Of a stretch of DNA of 64,000 bases, positions 49,047 to 61,619 are shown piece after piece. This stretch comes from Polytrichum commune (lineage: Eukaryota > Streptophyta > Polytrichopsida > Polytrichales > Polytrichaceae): contig OX485804.1 of assembly GCA_950295325.1 (NCBI GenBank), positions 30,258,001 to 30,322,000 of the forward strand. Reading direction: 5' to 3'. The first letter of the stretch is position 1, and each line of letters begins with the position of its first letter. The position numbers and the translations under genes were made by a program. Below the pieces are notes generated by a model that saw nothing but the letters and a program-made list of their open reading frames with translations, ran no database searches and was not told the DNA's origin.

Positions 49047-49787
49047 ACAAAAAGATGTGGATCTTGTCTAATCATTCATGAAGAAAGAGAGTATTCACTT
49101 TCATGATGATTAGTAAATGCATATGAACTCCAAATAGGATGAGGATATGCCTCTAGCTTTGAGTTAGATTTGCTAGTTATTTTTATACTAATCACATATA
49201 TAATACCATAAGAAAATTGGGTTGGTTGACCTAGCCAACACAGAAGTGTGACTCTAATATAGGCATTAGTGCACAATAAACAAGAACCCATATCCCAATA
49301 AACAAGAACTCATATATGTTTTAGAACATAGTACTAAAACAAGATAAGTTGACAAAACAAAGAGTGTACCTATTGCAAGATAGGTAATAAGTAGTAAACC
49401 CTACATTACATCAAAGGAACTCTTGAGCAAGGTGGGGCCAACATGCTCAAATTCATGTCAGAGTGCTCGACATTGCTTTTATATTTTTTTACTTCTTACG
49501 GGAAATTTATTCCCCCCTCCCCTTCTCACTTTGTGACCCCGATCAAAAACCCACATCTCCTATTGAGACACCTACATGTAGAAAACATAAAAGCGAACAA
49601 TAGAGGTCCAACATCCATTAAACAACATAGTTTTATATCATGTGTTGAATATTAGATTCATGTTGTTTGAACACATGTTTCCAGTTAAGGTAGATGAGGC
49701 TGACTACAATCATTTCAATGGCTCAACCTCTTCCAATGTGTTAAACCATCCCTACGACAAAAACCTAGTCAAGTAAGAAACCTCATA

Positions 49788-49869
49788 ACATTATTCAGAT
49801 CCATAACAAAAGGAACATTTTGTGAAATACTATCAGTCCGTAGAACATTGTTATGGATCTAAAGAATGT
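49788..49869. mobile_element. TA-flanked foldback MITE, copy 2 (82 bp), upstream of CURT1
   Basis: The same termini as the copy at 3062, flanked by TA (49786-49787, 49870-49871), with a shorter centre. It lies about 360 bp upstream of the CURT1 start codon and could be in the promoter or 5' UTR. Confidence 0.8.
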
Positions 49870-50227
49870 TATGCTTTTGCCAATCTATCCAAATGCCATA
49901 AGAATGAGATCAAGGTGACAACATACTACTTTCTCCAACACTCTTCAGGGAGCATCTTTGCACAAACCTCTTCAGGTGGCGTTGGAAAGGCCAGTGTGAA
50001 CGGGGCAGTGGCTTTGGGCTCGCTGGGCCAGTGGCGCCTTCTCACTTATCCTGTGGCCGAGCGAGCGCCTACGGTCACGAACTTCCTCGCTCGCTCGCTC
50101 GCACATCCCATCGTCGCTGGTGAGCATTTGGGCACATCGTTGTTGTTGCTGGTGCCCCGTCGCAATTCCAGTTCCAGCGGATCCGCCCACCTCAATTCCA
50201 TCCGCACCTCGCACAGCTCGCACAGCG

Positions 50228-52977
50228 ATGGCGTCCACCTCCGCCGCCTGCGTCATGTCCTCTGTCGCCTCAGTCGGCACGCACTTGAATGGCCACGCCA
50301 CGCCCGCCTACAATGTGCTCTTCTCCTGCCGCCGCGCCTCGTCTCTGTGCGGCGTCGCCGTCGCCGTCGCCACCCGCCGCACCTGGAGCGTCGGAACAGG
50401 TGACCATGCCCCCTCGCTCTCCTCGTATCTGTGACAATGGCATCAAATTGGTTGATAATGAGAGAATACAGTGCACCGCAGCTCAGCGACGAGCAGGCGA
50501 GCTTGAAGAAATTAGGACCGGTCTCAAATGGTGGTGGTGGTGGTGGTGATGATGATGATGATGATGATGATGTTTTTGTTGTTGTTGCGTATGGTTGTGA
50601 TTGGATGATTAATTGAGTGATGGATTGATTGATTTATTGATTAAGCTGAGGATGTTTTGGCACTTGGTACAGCATTCCAACCGTGTTGTGTTGTGAGGGG
50701 GTTGTTGGGTCTTGCAATTGAGGCTTGTGGCCTTTTGGTTCATTATTAACTTCGTTGGTGGGCGAGTAGTTTTTGGTTCTTTGATGATGATGTTCGTGTG
50801 AACTTGGTCACATTAAGTTGACAATGAGTTAACTAGTCTCCACGCACCTTCCAAATGATAAAGGTTTGGGTATGGGTGCGATTGATTGATTGGTGATGGC
50901 GTGATGTCTTGGCGCTTGGTAGAGCATTCTGTTTGTTACTACCTCCAATCGTGTTGTGAGTGAGCCAGTTATTGGCTCTTGCGATTCACGCTTGTGGCCT
51001 TTTGTCTATGTTACTCGTCGTCGGTTCAGTTTTTGGTTCTTTGATATTAGTATGACATAGTCTAGATTAAGTTGGCGAAGAAGGGTTAACTAGTCCCCAC
51101 GCACCCTCCAAACGATGATGGTTTGGTCAGGATTCGATTGATTGATGATGGCGTGATGTCTTGGCACTTGGAAGAGCATTCCTTTTTGTACCTAGAACCG
51201 TGTTGTGAGGGAGATACTGGCTCTTGCCATTGAGGGTTGTGGCCTTTGGTTCATGTCATTCGGTTCAGTAGTTTCTGGTTCTTTGATGATGATGTTAGTA
51301 CGTCATCGTGTACATTAAGTTGGTCTTGTCACAGGCATCAACATTCTTACTAAATTAGTTTTTCTCACCTGCGTCATTCTGTCTTTTTCGTGCTGCCAAG
51401 CACTCCACGGTCTCAGGATGGCACTGGATTTTGGTCTCTGAGGCTTTCTATTTATAAATTTACCAAGAATTCGAAACTTTGGAGTTGGATCCACAGACAT
51501 CATTAGGACTTGCGAGTGTTATTGACATCTTGAAGTGCAATGTCGGCATTAAGAAAGACTATGCCAGGCCGAGTCGTTGCTAAATTTACAGTTTACTTGG
51601 TTTCCGGCAGGGTCAGGCAAGTCATTGACTGTGGTTGCCGCGAAAGCGACAAATGAGCCAGAGGCCGCAGTAGACGAGGCCAACGCTGCTTTGGAAGATG
51701 TTCTCAAGAGTGTCCAAGAATCGGTTAGTTTCTCTACTTGCTCTCCGGCTCTTAGAAGGTCCAAACAATTCGAAATTCAAACGGAGCCCGGGCTACGATT
51801 TTCTGTTTGCTTGTGTGGTTGTTTGTTGCTTGATTCCGGCTGCAGTTCTGGTTCATGGACATCTGTCGCTCAACTTTGTGTTTGTTTGCAGTGGGAGAAG
51901 ACCGATGACAAGCCCGCCATTGCAACTTTGGTAGTTGCCGGGCTCATCACACTTTGGGCTTCCTTCGCCCTTGTCAATGTAAGTGATATGGTCTACTGAT
52001 GACATCCGATGGTTTTCCTGTGGTGCGAGTAATGATAACCTACGTTCCAGACCTCCACAGTCTGCCTTCAACAGGGTGGATTTGTCAGTGTGCATTGTTA
52101 GTGGATTGGATCGGTTGATCTGAGCGCAGTCAATCGTGTTGTGAAGAAAGTAACATTGCTGCCACAAGGAAAATAACTTACCAATAAAAGGTTCACCTTA
52201 CAAAGAGGAACTAGAAGGGACCACTAGAGCATAGTCATACAAGTTAATGTTCGAACATGGCACTCATTATCCATCTTGAGATCTGAACAAAAGTAGAGGA
52301 GGTGAAACTTGGGAAAGCTGGATCAGATAATCAGGTACAGTGTGTTAACCAGAAGGTTGATGCATTTTGATGGCGTCTTGCAGGCTCTTGAGAAGCTTCC
52401 CCTCATCCCCGACTTCTTTGAGATTGTTGGAATCTTATTCTCTGGGGTAAGTTTGAGTTGACCATCCGAAACATCGTGTGGTGTTGCTTGGAATTGAAAT
52501 TGTAGGGTAGTCGATGCCTTTGATTTTGTAGGTAGTGTACCTAACTCTGGATAGGATGTCTGCACAAAATATCTGATTCGGTATGGCATTAAAATTGGTA
52601 TCTCTACTAGAGTGGTCATAATATTAGAGTGAAATGTCTTGAGAGTCTGTTGTTTGCAATCCTCGTTGTTGACATGGTGTGATCTTTTGCAATCTGCAGT
52701 GGTTCGTATACCGCTACTTACTCTTCAAGCCAGACAGGTGTGTTCATATTGTTATTGTTCTTCTTTTGATGACATGAATGATATGTGTTTGTGGCTTGAA
52801 TGTTTGTCAAATAAGTAGCAATTTGTGGAATTTGTATCAATTGTGCATACTTTGTGCAGCTTTTAGACCTCTTCGAATACTATATTAAATCCTGTGTCTG
52901 TGGTGGGCATGGTTTCTTGCAGGGAAGAGCTTGTGAAGTTGATTGATGAGGCGAAGGCCAAGATCACTGGTCAGTGA
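50228..52977 (+). CDS. CURT1: CURVATURE THYLAKOID 1 (CURT1) protein, chloroplast, 6 exons
   Basis: Thylakoid membrane protein that bends grana margins. Exons: 50228-50399, 51611-51723, 51892-51978, 52384-52446, 52700-52737 and 52923-52977. All are GT-AG with matching phases; the sum is 528 nt (175 aa). The N-terminus MASTSAACVMSSVASVG is a Ser/Ala-rich plastid transit peptide. An amphipathic helix (about residues 72-95, EPEAAVDEANAALEDVL) precedes two membrane spans: about 103-124 (PAIATLVVAGLITLW...) and about 131-154, with the family signature GWFVYRYLLFKPDREEL. The C-terminal tail is a charged helix ending KAKITGQ. ATG 50228 was preferred over the in-frame upstream ATG 50120 because the latter adds a Cys/Trp/Pro-rich stretch unlike a transit peptide. 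Intron 1 (1,211 bp) holds a simple repeat and three 252-bp tandem units. The subtype (A-D) is not assigned; the transmembrane and tail residues look closest to the A/B type. Confidence 0.95.
50528..50572. repeat. (GGT)n(GAT)n microsatellite in CURT1 intron 1
   Basis: ggtggtggtggtggt followed by gatgatgatgatgatgatga. The Gly/Trp and Asp runs in ORFs here are artefacts of this tract. Confidence 0.9.
50640..51330. repeat. 252-bp tandem repeat, ~2.75 copies, in CURT1 intron 1
   Basis: The landmark ttggcacttgg recurs at about 50657, 50909 and 51161, exactly 252 bp apart. Each unit continues gagcattc, accgtgttgtgag, cttgtggccttttg, tttttggttctttgat and gttaactagtccccacgcac. The last unit ends at the gttggtcttgtcacag before more unique intron. 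Confidence 0.9.
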
Positions 52978-53907
52978 GATCACAATATGTTGTACCATTA
53001 ATTTTTTGGGGGCTACCGGGAATGGCATGGCAGAGCTAGAGAATAAGAAACCGAGCTGCCTGGAATTTCGAGAGCAGAAAGTACCTGTGTGAATTGGTCA
53101 CACCTTTTCTGACAACCCAATTTGTAAAGGGAAAGATTTATTCCAGAGTTTCTGAGAGGCTAGAGGCACTCCGAATTGCATGTCGTGTTGGTTCTCGTGC
53201 ATGGTGTGCCTCTTCTTGTTACTTCTTGCGCATAAATTATGTGCTGTATTTGTACAGAAATTAGTACCAGAGTCGGCAAAGACGTGTAATCGAACGTGGT
53301 GTCTGAATGAGTCCCACCGGTAAGTTGCGTGGATTGGTTTGAAAAATATTGCATTCCAGCAGATTTGTGTGGTTTGCTTCAATTTCAGTGTCGGGGGACT
53401 TCCGTGCTAGAGGGCGTGCATTTGTGCGCTTTTTCACATCTCATGGTAGGCCACATCGCCTTTTCAGTTAGCTTCTAATCTATCCTCCAATCATGAATCT
53501 TCATTTCCTCATGATGTTCGCACATGCCACCGGCATGGTAAAGGACCGTCCATTTTGTGAGCTTCGTATCAGGGTGGGAGGAGGGGGTTTAGGGAATTCT
53601 CAAGACTTTGAGCCATTTTCCGCCATTTTTTCTCATTGAGCCTGGTTCGCTCCATGGAGTGGACTCTAACAGTGATGACCTAATAGAAGTAGATCCAGAG
53701 ACCCTCATGTTTATCTAGTTGGGCAGGAGTGCTCACCTGCAACAATAAACCTCACCAAGAAATGACTGCCGCATCTCATTGATAGTGGTCTACCTCTTGC
53801 TACTAAACGACCACTCTAAGTTGTCTGTTGTCACCACGATAGCATAACATTTTTTTAAATGTCGTAGCACCCGTTGAATTTGTAGAGGAAGTGAGCTGCC
53901 TGCCTTA

Positions 53908-54301
53908 GAGCATCCTCAGTCGGTCTAGGTAAAGCTCACTGCAAACCAAGACCTATCTTGCTTAAAATTGCTCAAAATTTAGAGGGAGTGCACCAAATCT
54001 TGCTTAAAATGGACAGATCCTCCCACACTCCCTCTAAATGTCAAAAATTTGGAGGGAGTGTGGGAGGATCTTTCCATTTTAAAGCAAGATTTGGTGCACT
54101 CCCTCTAAATTTTGAAAATGTGGTGTTTTCAATGAGGGATTTCACCTACGTCAAATTTTTACAATTCTTTTTTCTTGAGAAATATCTCACGTTTATTTAG
54201 GTGTGCTTCTAATGATGGTAATTTCAGTTTCTAATTTTAGGTCAGTCAAAAGATAGGTTTTGGTTTGCAGTGAGCTTTACCTAGACCGACTGAGGATGCT
54301 C
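53908..54301. mobile_element. PIF/Harbinger-like foldback MITE (394 bp), TTA duplication
   Basis: Starts GAGCATCCTCAGTCGGTCTA and ends with its exact complement; the inverted arms run about 50 bp. TTA flanks both sides (53905-53907, 54302-54304). The centre is also inverted (gtgcaccaaatcttgcttaa ... caagatttggtgcac), so the whole element folds back. About 930 bp downstream of the CURT1 stop. Confidence 0.92.
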
Positions 54302-54304
54302 TTA

Positions 54305-55005
54305 CGAAATTTCCAACTTTTTCTGCACGAGTAGGATGAGCAGGCTGTGTGTGGTGTGGTGTGGATTGGATTTGAAACTCTTTTCGAGATTTTCAACTGG
54401 ATCGGGAAGTGTGCTGGCTATTTGCCATGTTTACATCTTGACATTATCCTTTGCAGAGACTGTAGTGTGAGCAGCTGCCCTTTCCCAACGGAAGATGATC
54501 TTCGCAGTATGGCGTCTACTCACTGCTTTTTCTGAGGGCCCTCTATGATCATAAACGTACTCAAAAGTTGACTAAAAGAGCCATGAAATACTGGGTTGTG
54601 AGTTATCTGTAGCTCCCGCAACAGTCCGCATCTTTCGAATCATTTTTAAGAGTGATATTTTGGAGTTGCTTTCATGATGATATTAGGAGTGGTTCCAGGA
54701 ACTTTCTAAACTTTCTAAATTTTCGTAGTAGTGAAAATGTTTCCTAGGCATTCCTGAGCATTGAAAGTGTTCATATAGAAAAATCAATCGTAAGATAGAT
54801 TGTCTAATAGGCTCAAAATCGGAGTTGGGTAGTGAAAGTTACAGGAAGTCAAAGTGATGATGCTCTTTCTCTGTAAATGATCAAACAAGCCCTCCCAATT
54901 GTGTTAACAATTGAACCTTAAATGGCAATATATTTTGAGTTTATAGTTCAAACTCATCGTAATGCATGGCTTTTTGGTGTCCAGTTCTAACTCTAGACCT
55001 TGCCA
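54305..55005. other. Gene-free spacer
   Basis: Unique AT-rich sequence. The 54347-54535 frame is not recognised. Confidence 0.5.
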
Positions 55006-55395
55006 TGTAAGGTATATGGGTGTTATTTGGTTCATTTTTCATGCTCTTCAACTTCTACCCATCAGACTTGCACAATAAATCTCATGTTGCATTAGCAAAT
55101 AATAATATGATGCAACATATGCAAAAACATGGGTTGAAAATCGGACCTCCCTTGATTTAGTTATGATTATCGGAAGTGCATGTTTGTTGATTTCTTAATT
55201 AGATACATAGGTCCTCTCAAATCATGTTCATCATTTGAGTGTAGAGTAGTTACTGATCTTTAGATGTAATCTAATCTCTTTCAAATATGTGTCTTTGTGA
55301 TGTTTGCTCTTTGGTCCTCAACGAACCACATACCAATCAAATCTAGGGATCCAATTAAGAAAGCGAGCCACTTAAGACCCATCTACCTTACGACG
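55006..55395. repeat. Dispersed repeat family G, copy 2 (~390 bp)
   Basis: The left end gtaaggtatatgggtgttat and right end gacccatctaccttacgac form an imperfect inverted repeat. The body matches copy 1. No coding frame; probable old TIR transposon. Confidence 0.65.
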
Positions 55396-56330
55396 CATCT
55401 AGAGGTGTCCAATGAATGTGCACCACACAAGGTACACATAATTTGTGAAATGTTTTTGTTCGTTGGGACCTTTTGCATTGTGCAAGTAAACCCACAAAGT
55501 TGTGAATACTTTGGCAAACTAAGCAGTATTGAGATGTAAGAACTGAAGGGAAAGAAATGAAGATGACCAATTGAGCGAGTGGAATATGTTTTTTTCGGTC
55601 GAAGCTACACTAAATTGTCCTATTAGTGTGGGTGGAAAAGTAGCATGGAAATAATTAAAGAGGTCCACACTAATTTTCTAGTCGGGGTGGAATAACGTGG
55701 TCGGAAGACCCCGGGTCTTCCTAAAGACTTCCCATCAATACCATCCAAACTTTGTTGTGGAGACTTCCCCGCCAAGTTCTCACCTTGCCAACTCTCTTGA
55801 TTGCAAGGAGTTCCTTCACTTTCTTGGAGAGCTTACCGCTTCACTTGCTTGGCATTCATACACAAATGTAGATACAAATCTTGGAAATTTCGTCTTCAAT
55901 CAAGATTGCATCCCAACATTTAAAAGATTGGCGTCAAGTTTGGGTTGAAACATATCTTTTAAGATTTAATCTCTTTTATTGTTTTCTTTGGTTGTCATAT
56001 ATAGATGTCCATATCAGATGAACCACTGCATTCAATTTGTTTGCCTTGGTGATCAAATTGGTGCAACTGGTTATGTCTCTAAACGACACAAACTTATGGA
56101 TTAGTTGAGTTTATGTTGTTTAACTTATCTTGTGAACTTGTACAAATGTAGAACTTGGTGACTTCTTGTGTTGATGTGAGTAGTGAGCTTGCGATCTAAA
56201 GATGTATTCTTAGCTTAAATGGGAAGTGAAGCTTGAGGCACAAATCTCTTGTATTTACAGAAACGATCTTTTGTGTTTGAAGAACATCCCAATTTCAGGT
56301 CCTTGCAATCAGTGTCCAACAGAGCCCTAC
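55396..56330. other. Gene-free spacer with TAGTGT-like traces
   Basis: The 55697-55948 frame (83 aa) is not recognised. gctacactaaattgtcctat at about 55604 and cacactaattttctag at about 55667 resemble MITE ends, but no complete element is visible. Confidence 0.45.
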
Positions 56331-56332
56331 AT

Positions 56333-56600
56333 TGGGTGCCCATACCCATGCCCATGCCCATGGGTTTTGGGTGGGCATGGGTGCAATATTATTGTTCATG
56401 GGTGGGCATGGGTGGGCATGGGTGGGGCATAATTACACAATCATACAAGACACATTACACAATTACACAATACACATTACACAATTTTTGAATACATGGG
56501 CGCAATTTGAATAGCATGGGTGGGCATGGGTGGGCACATGTCATGCTATGTGTGGGCATGGGTGGGCATAGGTCACTGTTGATGGGCATGGTCTGGGTAT
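56333..56600. repeat. Degenerate (gggcatgggt)n array
   Basis: Repeated catgggtgggcatgggt units at 56338-56428 and again at 56515-56600, separated by acacaatta-type repeats. The His/Gly/Met-rich ORFs here are artefacts. Confidence 0.85.
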
Positions 56601-56631
56601 GGATGCAATTAAAAAGGAAAATGTTGGGCTC

Positions 56632-56850
56632 TGGTGTCCGGGGAGATTTTTGGGCATCATCGGCCAGGATCCCAGTGTTTCCAAGTGCAACCGGTTACAT
56701 GTTCTGATCTTTCAGTTTTCCTTTATGAATTTGAGGTACATTTCACAGATTCTTCTAAAAAGATGGGTAATTTTCCTGAAGTCTTGATCAACCGCTTATT
56801 TCTCAAACTCAATTGGTTCATCTGTAACATGTTCTCCCTGTTCATTGCTT
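56632..56850. repeat. Family-B repeat copy 3
   Basis: gtccggggagatttttgggc is followed by atcatcggccaggatcccag and the shared body (gatcttt cagttttcc, cagattcttctaaaaagatg, caaactcaattggttcatc). ORFs through it are incidental. Confidence 0.75.
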
Positions 56851-56959
56851 GCAAATTGACATGTTTGGAATATAAGGGTTTTGGCATCACGAGTGTTTTG
56901 AATTTGGAGGTTAGTCTAAGAAAACATGATGAAAACAACACTGGAGAGAGGTGGTTGTG

Positions 56960-59900
56960 AGTGATCAACCCGCCTCTTGGTCTCTAACTTTAGGTCTCCA
57001 ACTCAAAACTCATATAAATATCTTTTTCATTTTCAAAGTGAAGATTGTCAAGCTCATAATTTTCCACATGACAAATGAGGATGAAGTTGTTTGTTCTACC
57101 TCATATTTGTCTTGTTATGTTTGTATGATCAAGCAATTTGAAACTTATGAGAACTTGTGTTTTTAGGGTGCATGAGTTTTTTTTTTTTTATGTGTAGGAA
57201 GGGTTTTCTATTGTTACTAGGAGGCTTCCCTATGAAGTTGAAGGTATCCTTGTTCTCATTTGCATTGGTTGCATTGATTTGGTGGTTGTGACCAGTTATC
57301 TATTACTATGTATTTAAGTTTATGCAAAGCATGTGTTGTCGTTATAGTTTGTATTGTAATTGATGCGTTTGTCTTGTACATATTTGCATTCTTCATGGCT
57401 TTTCATGTGCATTCTACTCTTTGTGGATATGAATTGCAAGTTTTGGAGTTGTATTACAAGCAAAGCTCACATACAATAGAATTAGTATTTGGCTCATGTA
57501 GATAAGTCGAGTAGAACCTATATGAAGGATTATTCTATAGAAAGTGTATACACTTTGGATGAACCAACCTAATTGTCAAATATCATTTAGAAACAATCAT
57601 ATTGACGGCTATCAACCACCAATATACCATGCGCATCAAAGAAATTTATTGAGTAACTACATATTGGTTCAATGACAAAAGTAGCACACACAAAAAATAC
57701 TCACATTAATTTTCTAGAAAGACAATTACTATGGCCCACGCTAATTTTCTGCTAGAAATTTAGCATGGGTTGAAAATTAATGTGAGCTCTAGAAAATGAG
57801 TGTGGCCCACAATAATAGGATAAATTAGTGTACTGCATTTCTACTTGCACCAGGAAACAATTAAGGTTTTTTTTTTCTTGACAAACATATATACCTATTA
57901 ATATTTTTACAAGAAAGAAGCTGAGAGCAAAATTTTTCATCCATCTCCATTAATGTACCTAATATAGGAAAAATCTAAAATGTTTTATGCATATTCTACA
58001 TTAGAGAGAATGCATGAGAGAATGTGATCCAAACATTGAGGCATTTAAAATTGAAATGCAATGAAAAGTCCGGGAAGCAACAAGGCTTGGTTTTAAAAAT
58101 TATTGTATCAAAATGGTTTCAAGCATGATAATTCCCTAGAGTAGCAGAGTGCAGCAACCTCTGTGACGTGAAGGCTATTATCAACTTCTTGGTCCAATTG
58201 GAAGAAAGATTTAAGACTCCCAAATGTTACATTCTCAAATAATGAATGAACTTATCTCTACTGAAGTTGTAGAGGGACACTCCAACACAAAGTCACCGGG
58301 AGGCCACCGGCGAAAATCGTAGAAACAATGTGCGATAAAAAAATAGGGTCTAATATATTCATTGTAGGTAAATTTTGCAAAAAAATGTACATATAATATA
58401 AGGGGTTTTGAAATAATGAAACATGTTTACATGTAAAATACCATCACATATAATGGCCTCCTTTATCTAGTAGTCAATACATGTAAAATAACGTGGAAAG
58501 TTGAATATTTATTAGTGTCCAAAGATTGGCCGGGGATTCGTAGCACTCAAATAAAGTCACCCGGTAACAAAAATCGGATAAGTTCATCAAGATGTTAAGT
58601 TGGAACTTATTTTAGTGAACGACCTCCTAGTTATCATGGCAAGGGGCCATAATGTGGCTTTGGATGCTCTAAGCCTATTTTTTAACCTCCTATAAATTGT
58701 TACGAAGGCCATGATATGGCTTTGGATTTTTCATTGTTATTTTTTAACAAATACCATAAATTGTCAACGTATACAACATGTGGAAAGTGGTTATAACGTG
58801 CCATCGTAGCTAATTTTTTTTTTACAATTCCTTTATTTTGCATGGGTGTGATTGTTCAAACATTTGTAATATATAGAACTAATACATATCACCTTATGAT
58901 AAATTGGTTAACTCAAAAATTCAATTCAACATATTAACTATAAACTTTTCTTATTATCTATTATCTATTAGGTTTTCTTATAATTTTCTTTTATATATAT
59001 ATATATGTTGATAGAAATATAATGAAATTTATTTGAAGAGAATTCACATGTTTCATCTAATATTAGATAAGGATATCTTTAAAATTATGACTACAACAAC
59101 GTGATGGCATGTATGTGGACAAAAAAACATAAGGAAATATTCTCATACAAGATAAGACACAAATTCATCTATATAATCCTATAATGAAGTAATGAAGATA
59201 TAGTTAGATTCTACTACCTGACATTACGGGGTTAATAGCTCGATTGATCAATTCCAATATTAACAACCATGATTCATAATCATTATACACATCACTTGGT
59301 AATGAAGAGAGCATAATTGATCAATAATGATATCATGATGTTTAAATTTCAAAAAATTATCGTATTGTATCACTTTATCAACGAATAGTGGATTCATGAA
59401 CTCACAAACAGACATGAACATTGGATGTATCGAAACGCATTGTATTTAAAGGATTGGTCGTATCTTACCTATCCACATTGTGATTATACATGTTGTAATT
59501 GGGATTACGCAATCCGAGAAATTTTTGGCACAAATTAAGCACATAACATCTTGTGACCTTCATGGGCATGCTCGAGGGGGTTGTAAATCCAAGTTTGCTT
59601 GAGTGCTCTAACCTCCAATTCTTGACCTCACCTTAATAGGTCATGTATCTTACTTACTTGAGTATCTTCTTCCACAATGCAATAAAGTGTTTGTCAAGCC
59701 ATTAGTGATCCGAGCATTGAATTTAATCTCCATTTATGTAGGACGAGTGATTAAGTTTCCAAGTGATCCAGATATTTGTAGACTTAGGCATCCAAGTTGT
59801 GCGTTCTTGACTTCGGCATATCCAAAGTATTTGAGTTGCTTAAATGATTTATTCCCAAATTGTCAACCTTCGAATTTCAAGTCCAAGTAATTTTCAAGTT

Positions 59901-60400
59901 TCTAAGTTAATTTGTGTTTCAAGTAATCATCAGGTTATGGAAGAAGTCCTTTGTGGGACGCTTTGCCCCTCCCTGCCAACTCCGATGCAGGTGCCCATCG
60001 TGGCAAGGTGACCCGTCCTCCCATGGTTGCACCATACATTAGAATCCTTCTATCCTAAAAGAATTGTGTGACATGTTTGGGTCTTTTCCCTCAAACTAAC
60101 TCATGTTTGTTGGTCTAATCGGTTGCAGGTTGCGCCCAGCCCTAAACCTCCGGGGTCCGCCACGTCCATCGAGTTGGAGTGTTTCTACGCCATGCGTAGA
60201 AATGCCAAACAATTCACTTCATCGTACTCGAATTCTTCCTCCTATAATTCAAGCGCTCGACGGACTCCAAAATGTGTTATGGTGGGCCCAGGTCCTAACC
60301 TTGGTTGTAGTCGCGGGACAAAGATTTTCAGGAATGTTGAGGCGATGCAAGCAAAATAATCGGCGGCAAAAGAAAAAGACGCGGTCTCCAAGGCTAGATA
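56960..60400. other. AT-rich gene-free stretch
   Basis: Contains a partial inverted repeat at about 57698-57830 (cacattaattttctaga against tagaaaatgagtgtgg-like) and a (ta)n run near 58993-59008. The 60103-60420 and 60123-60359 frames upstream of family-A copy 2 are not recognisable, but end near a purine-rich stretch (ggcggcaaaagaaaaagac). Confidence 0.5.
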
Positions 60401-61130
60401 TGTCGCGCACCTCTCCATGAGGAGTGCCCGAAACACCATGGGCACAAGGGGGACCCCGGAGTGACACCCGGGACTTGTGGTGCCGTTGGTGAGAGGGCCC
60501 AAGTGATCCTAGTGTGGGCGAGGGCCCCGGGCATTGGGAACGCCTCCCACCCACGGAGACTAGGATCAGAGTCCGGGGAGTTTTTTACAAAAATCGGTAG
60601 ATTTCCGATCTTTTATGAAAAGATTCAGATTTTTATTTTTTTGATCGGAAGCTACCTAAATCCAATTTTTTTTGTCGGTTAAATTCCGATATTTAACTTT
60701 CTCATTCGGTAATTTTCCGATTTTGTGAATTTCAATTCGGTATGTTTCCGAAGATTTGTATTGTATGTCGGATTTGTTTTTTTTATATAATAAAATAATT
60801 GGTATTATGCTTTTAAATGGGTGAATTTGTGTTGATATAAAATCCAAGTATCCTTGGAAGGATTTGAATCTATATATTCAATCAAGAGATAAACGAAGCT
60901 ACACTTATGATAACTATATCATATAACATACACAATTTTCTAAACTACACACTAAGTCAATGAATACACATAGCGGTATATATACTTCCGCAGTACCCTC
61001 CACATTTCACTGTAACATTCGGTTACTGTAACCGAACAAGCAAAACTAAGCACATTACAGTAACCAAAAAAGCAGAACAAACAAATTCCAGTAAGCTGAG
61101 TGAAGGGTTAATTTTGATTTCAGACAGACA

Positions 61131-61341
61131 AACTGCAGAAATAAGCATTTCGATGGGTAAGCTTTGAATCAAGATAGACTGCAGAAATAAGCATTTCGAT
61201 CTGCAGAAATAAGCATTTCGATGGGTAAGCTCTGAATCAAAACAGACTGCAGAAATAAACATTTCGATGGGTAAGCTCTGAATCAAGACAGACTGCAGAA
61301 ATAAGCATTTCGATGGGTAAGCTCTGAATCAAGACAAAATC
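61131..61341. repeat. Tandem array, ~46-bp unit, about 5 copies
   Basis: Units start ctgcagaaataagcatttcg and continue atgggtaagctctgaatcaa; the second unit is truncated. The repeats are contiguous with no unique spacers, so this is not a CRISPR-like array. It lies in the middle of the 9-bp-TSD element. Confidence 0.9.
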
Positions 61342-61619
61342 AAGGTCGCAAAGGCTACAAACTCCTCTTCACACCCAAATCAATATGAATCTAGCAGAAG
61401 TGGAAGAGCAGTAGAGAGAGCACTCAACACAAAGAGAAATCCCGATGGAGGAGTGAGATACTCTGCAGAAAGGACTCCAGCTCCTTATACTCATGACAGA
61501 GGGTCCTTGGATGCTTAGAGCAGCTCAAAACCCTAATCGGCCTTGTGAACGGAACCTTCCCTAAATTACTTAGCCTTCATGGTTCTTAGAATCTTAACCT
61601 TATGAGTTATGACTCTAGT

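Noticed and set aside
49822-50403. 193-aa ORF ahead of CURT1
   Set aside because: It runs through the MITE and the CURT1 5' region in another frame and has an Arg/His-rich, GC-driven composition.
50120-50434. Longer CURT1 start at ATG 50120
   Set aside because: The extra 36 residues (Cys/Trp/Pro-rich) do not look like a transit peptide, whereas MASTSAACVMSS at 50228 does. The ORF also runs past the donor into intron 1.
56226-56514. His/Gly/Trp-rich ORFs
   Set aside because: They arise from the gggcatgggt repeat in three frames.
60249-60554. Minus-strand 101-aa ORF at family-A copy 2
   Set aside because: It spans the repeat boundary, and the equivalent frame in copy 1 (9504-9791) differs outside the shared DNA, so there is no conserved protein.
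61131-61341. CRISPR-like array
   Set aside because: The 46-bp units are contiguous with no unique spacers, and this is a plant nuclear sequence.
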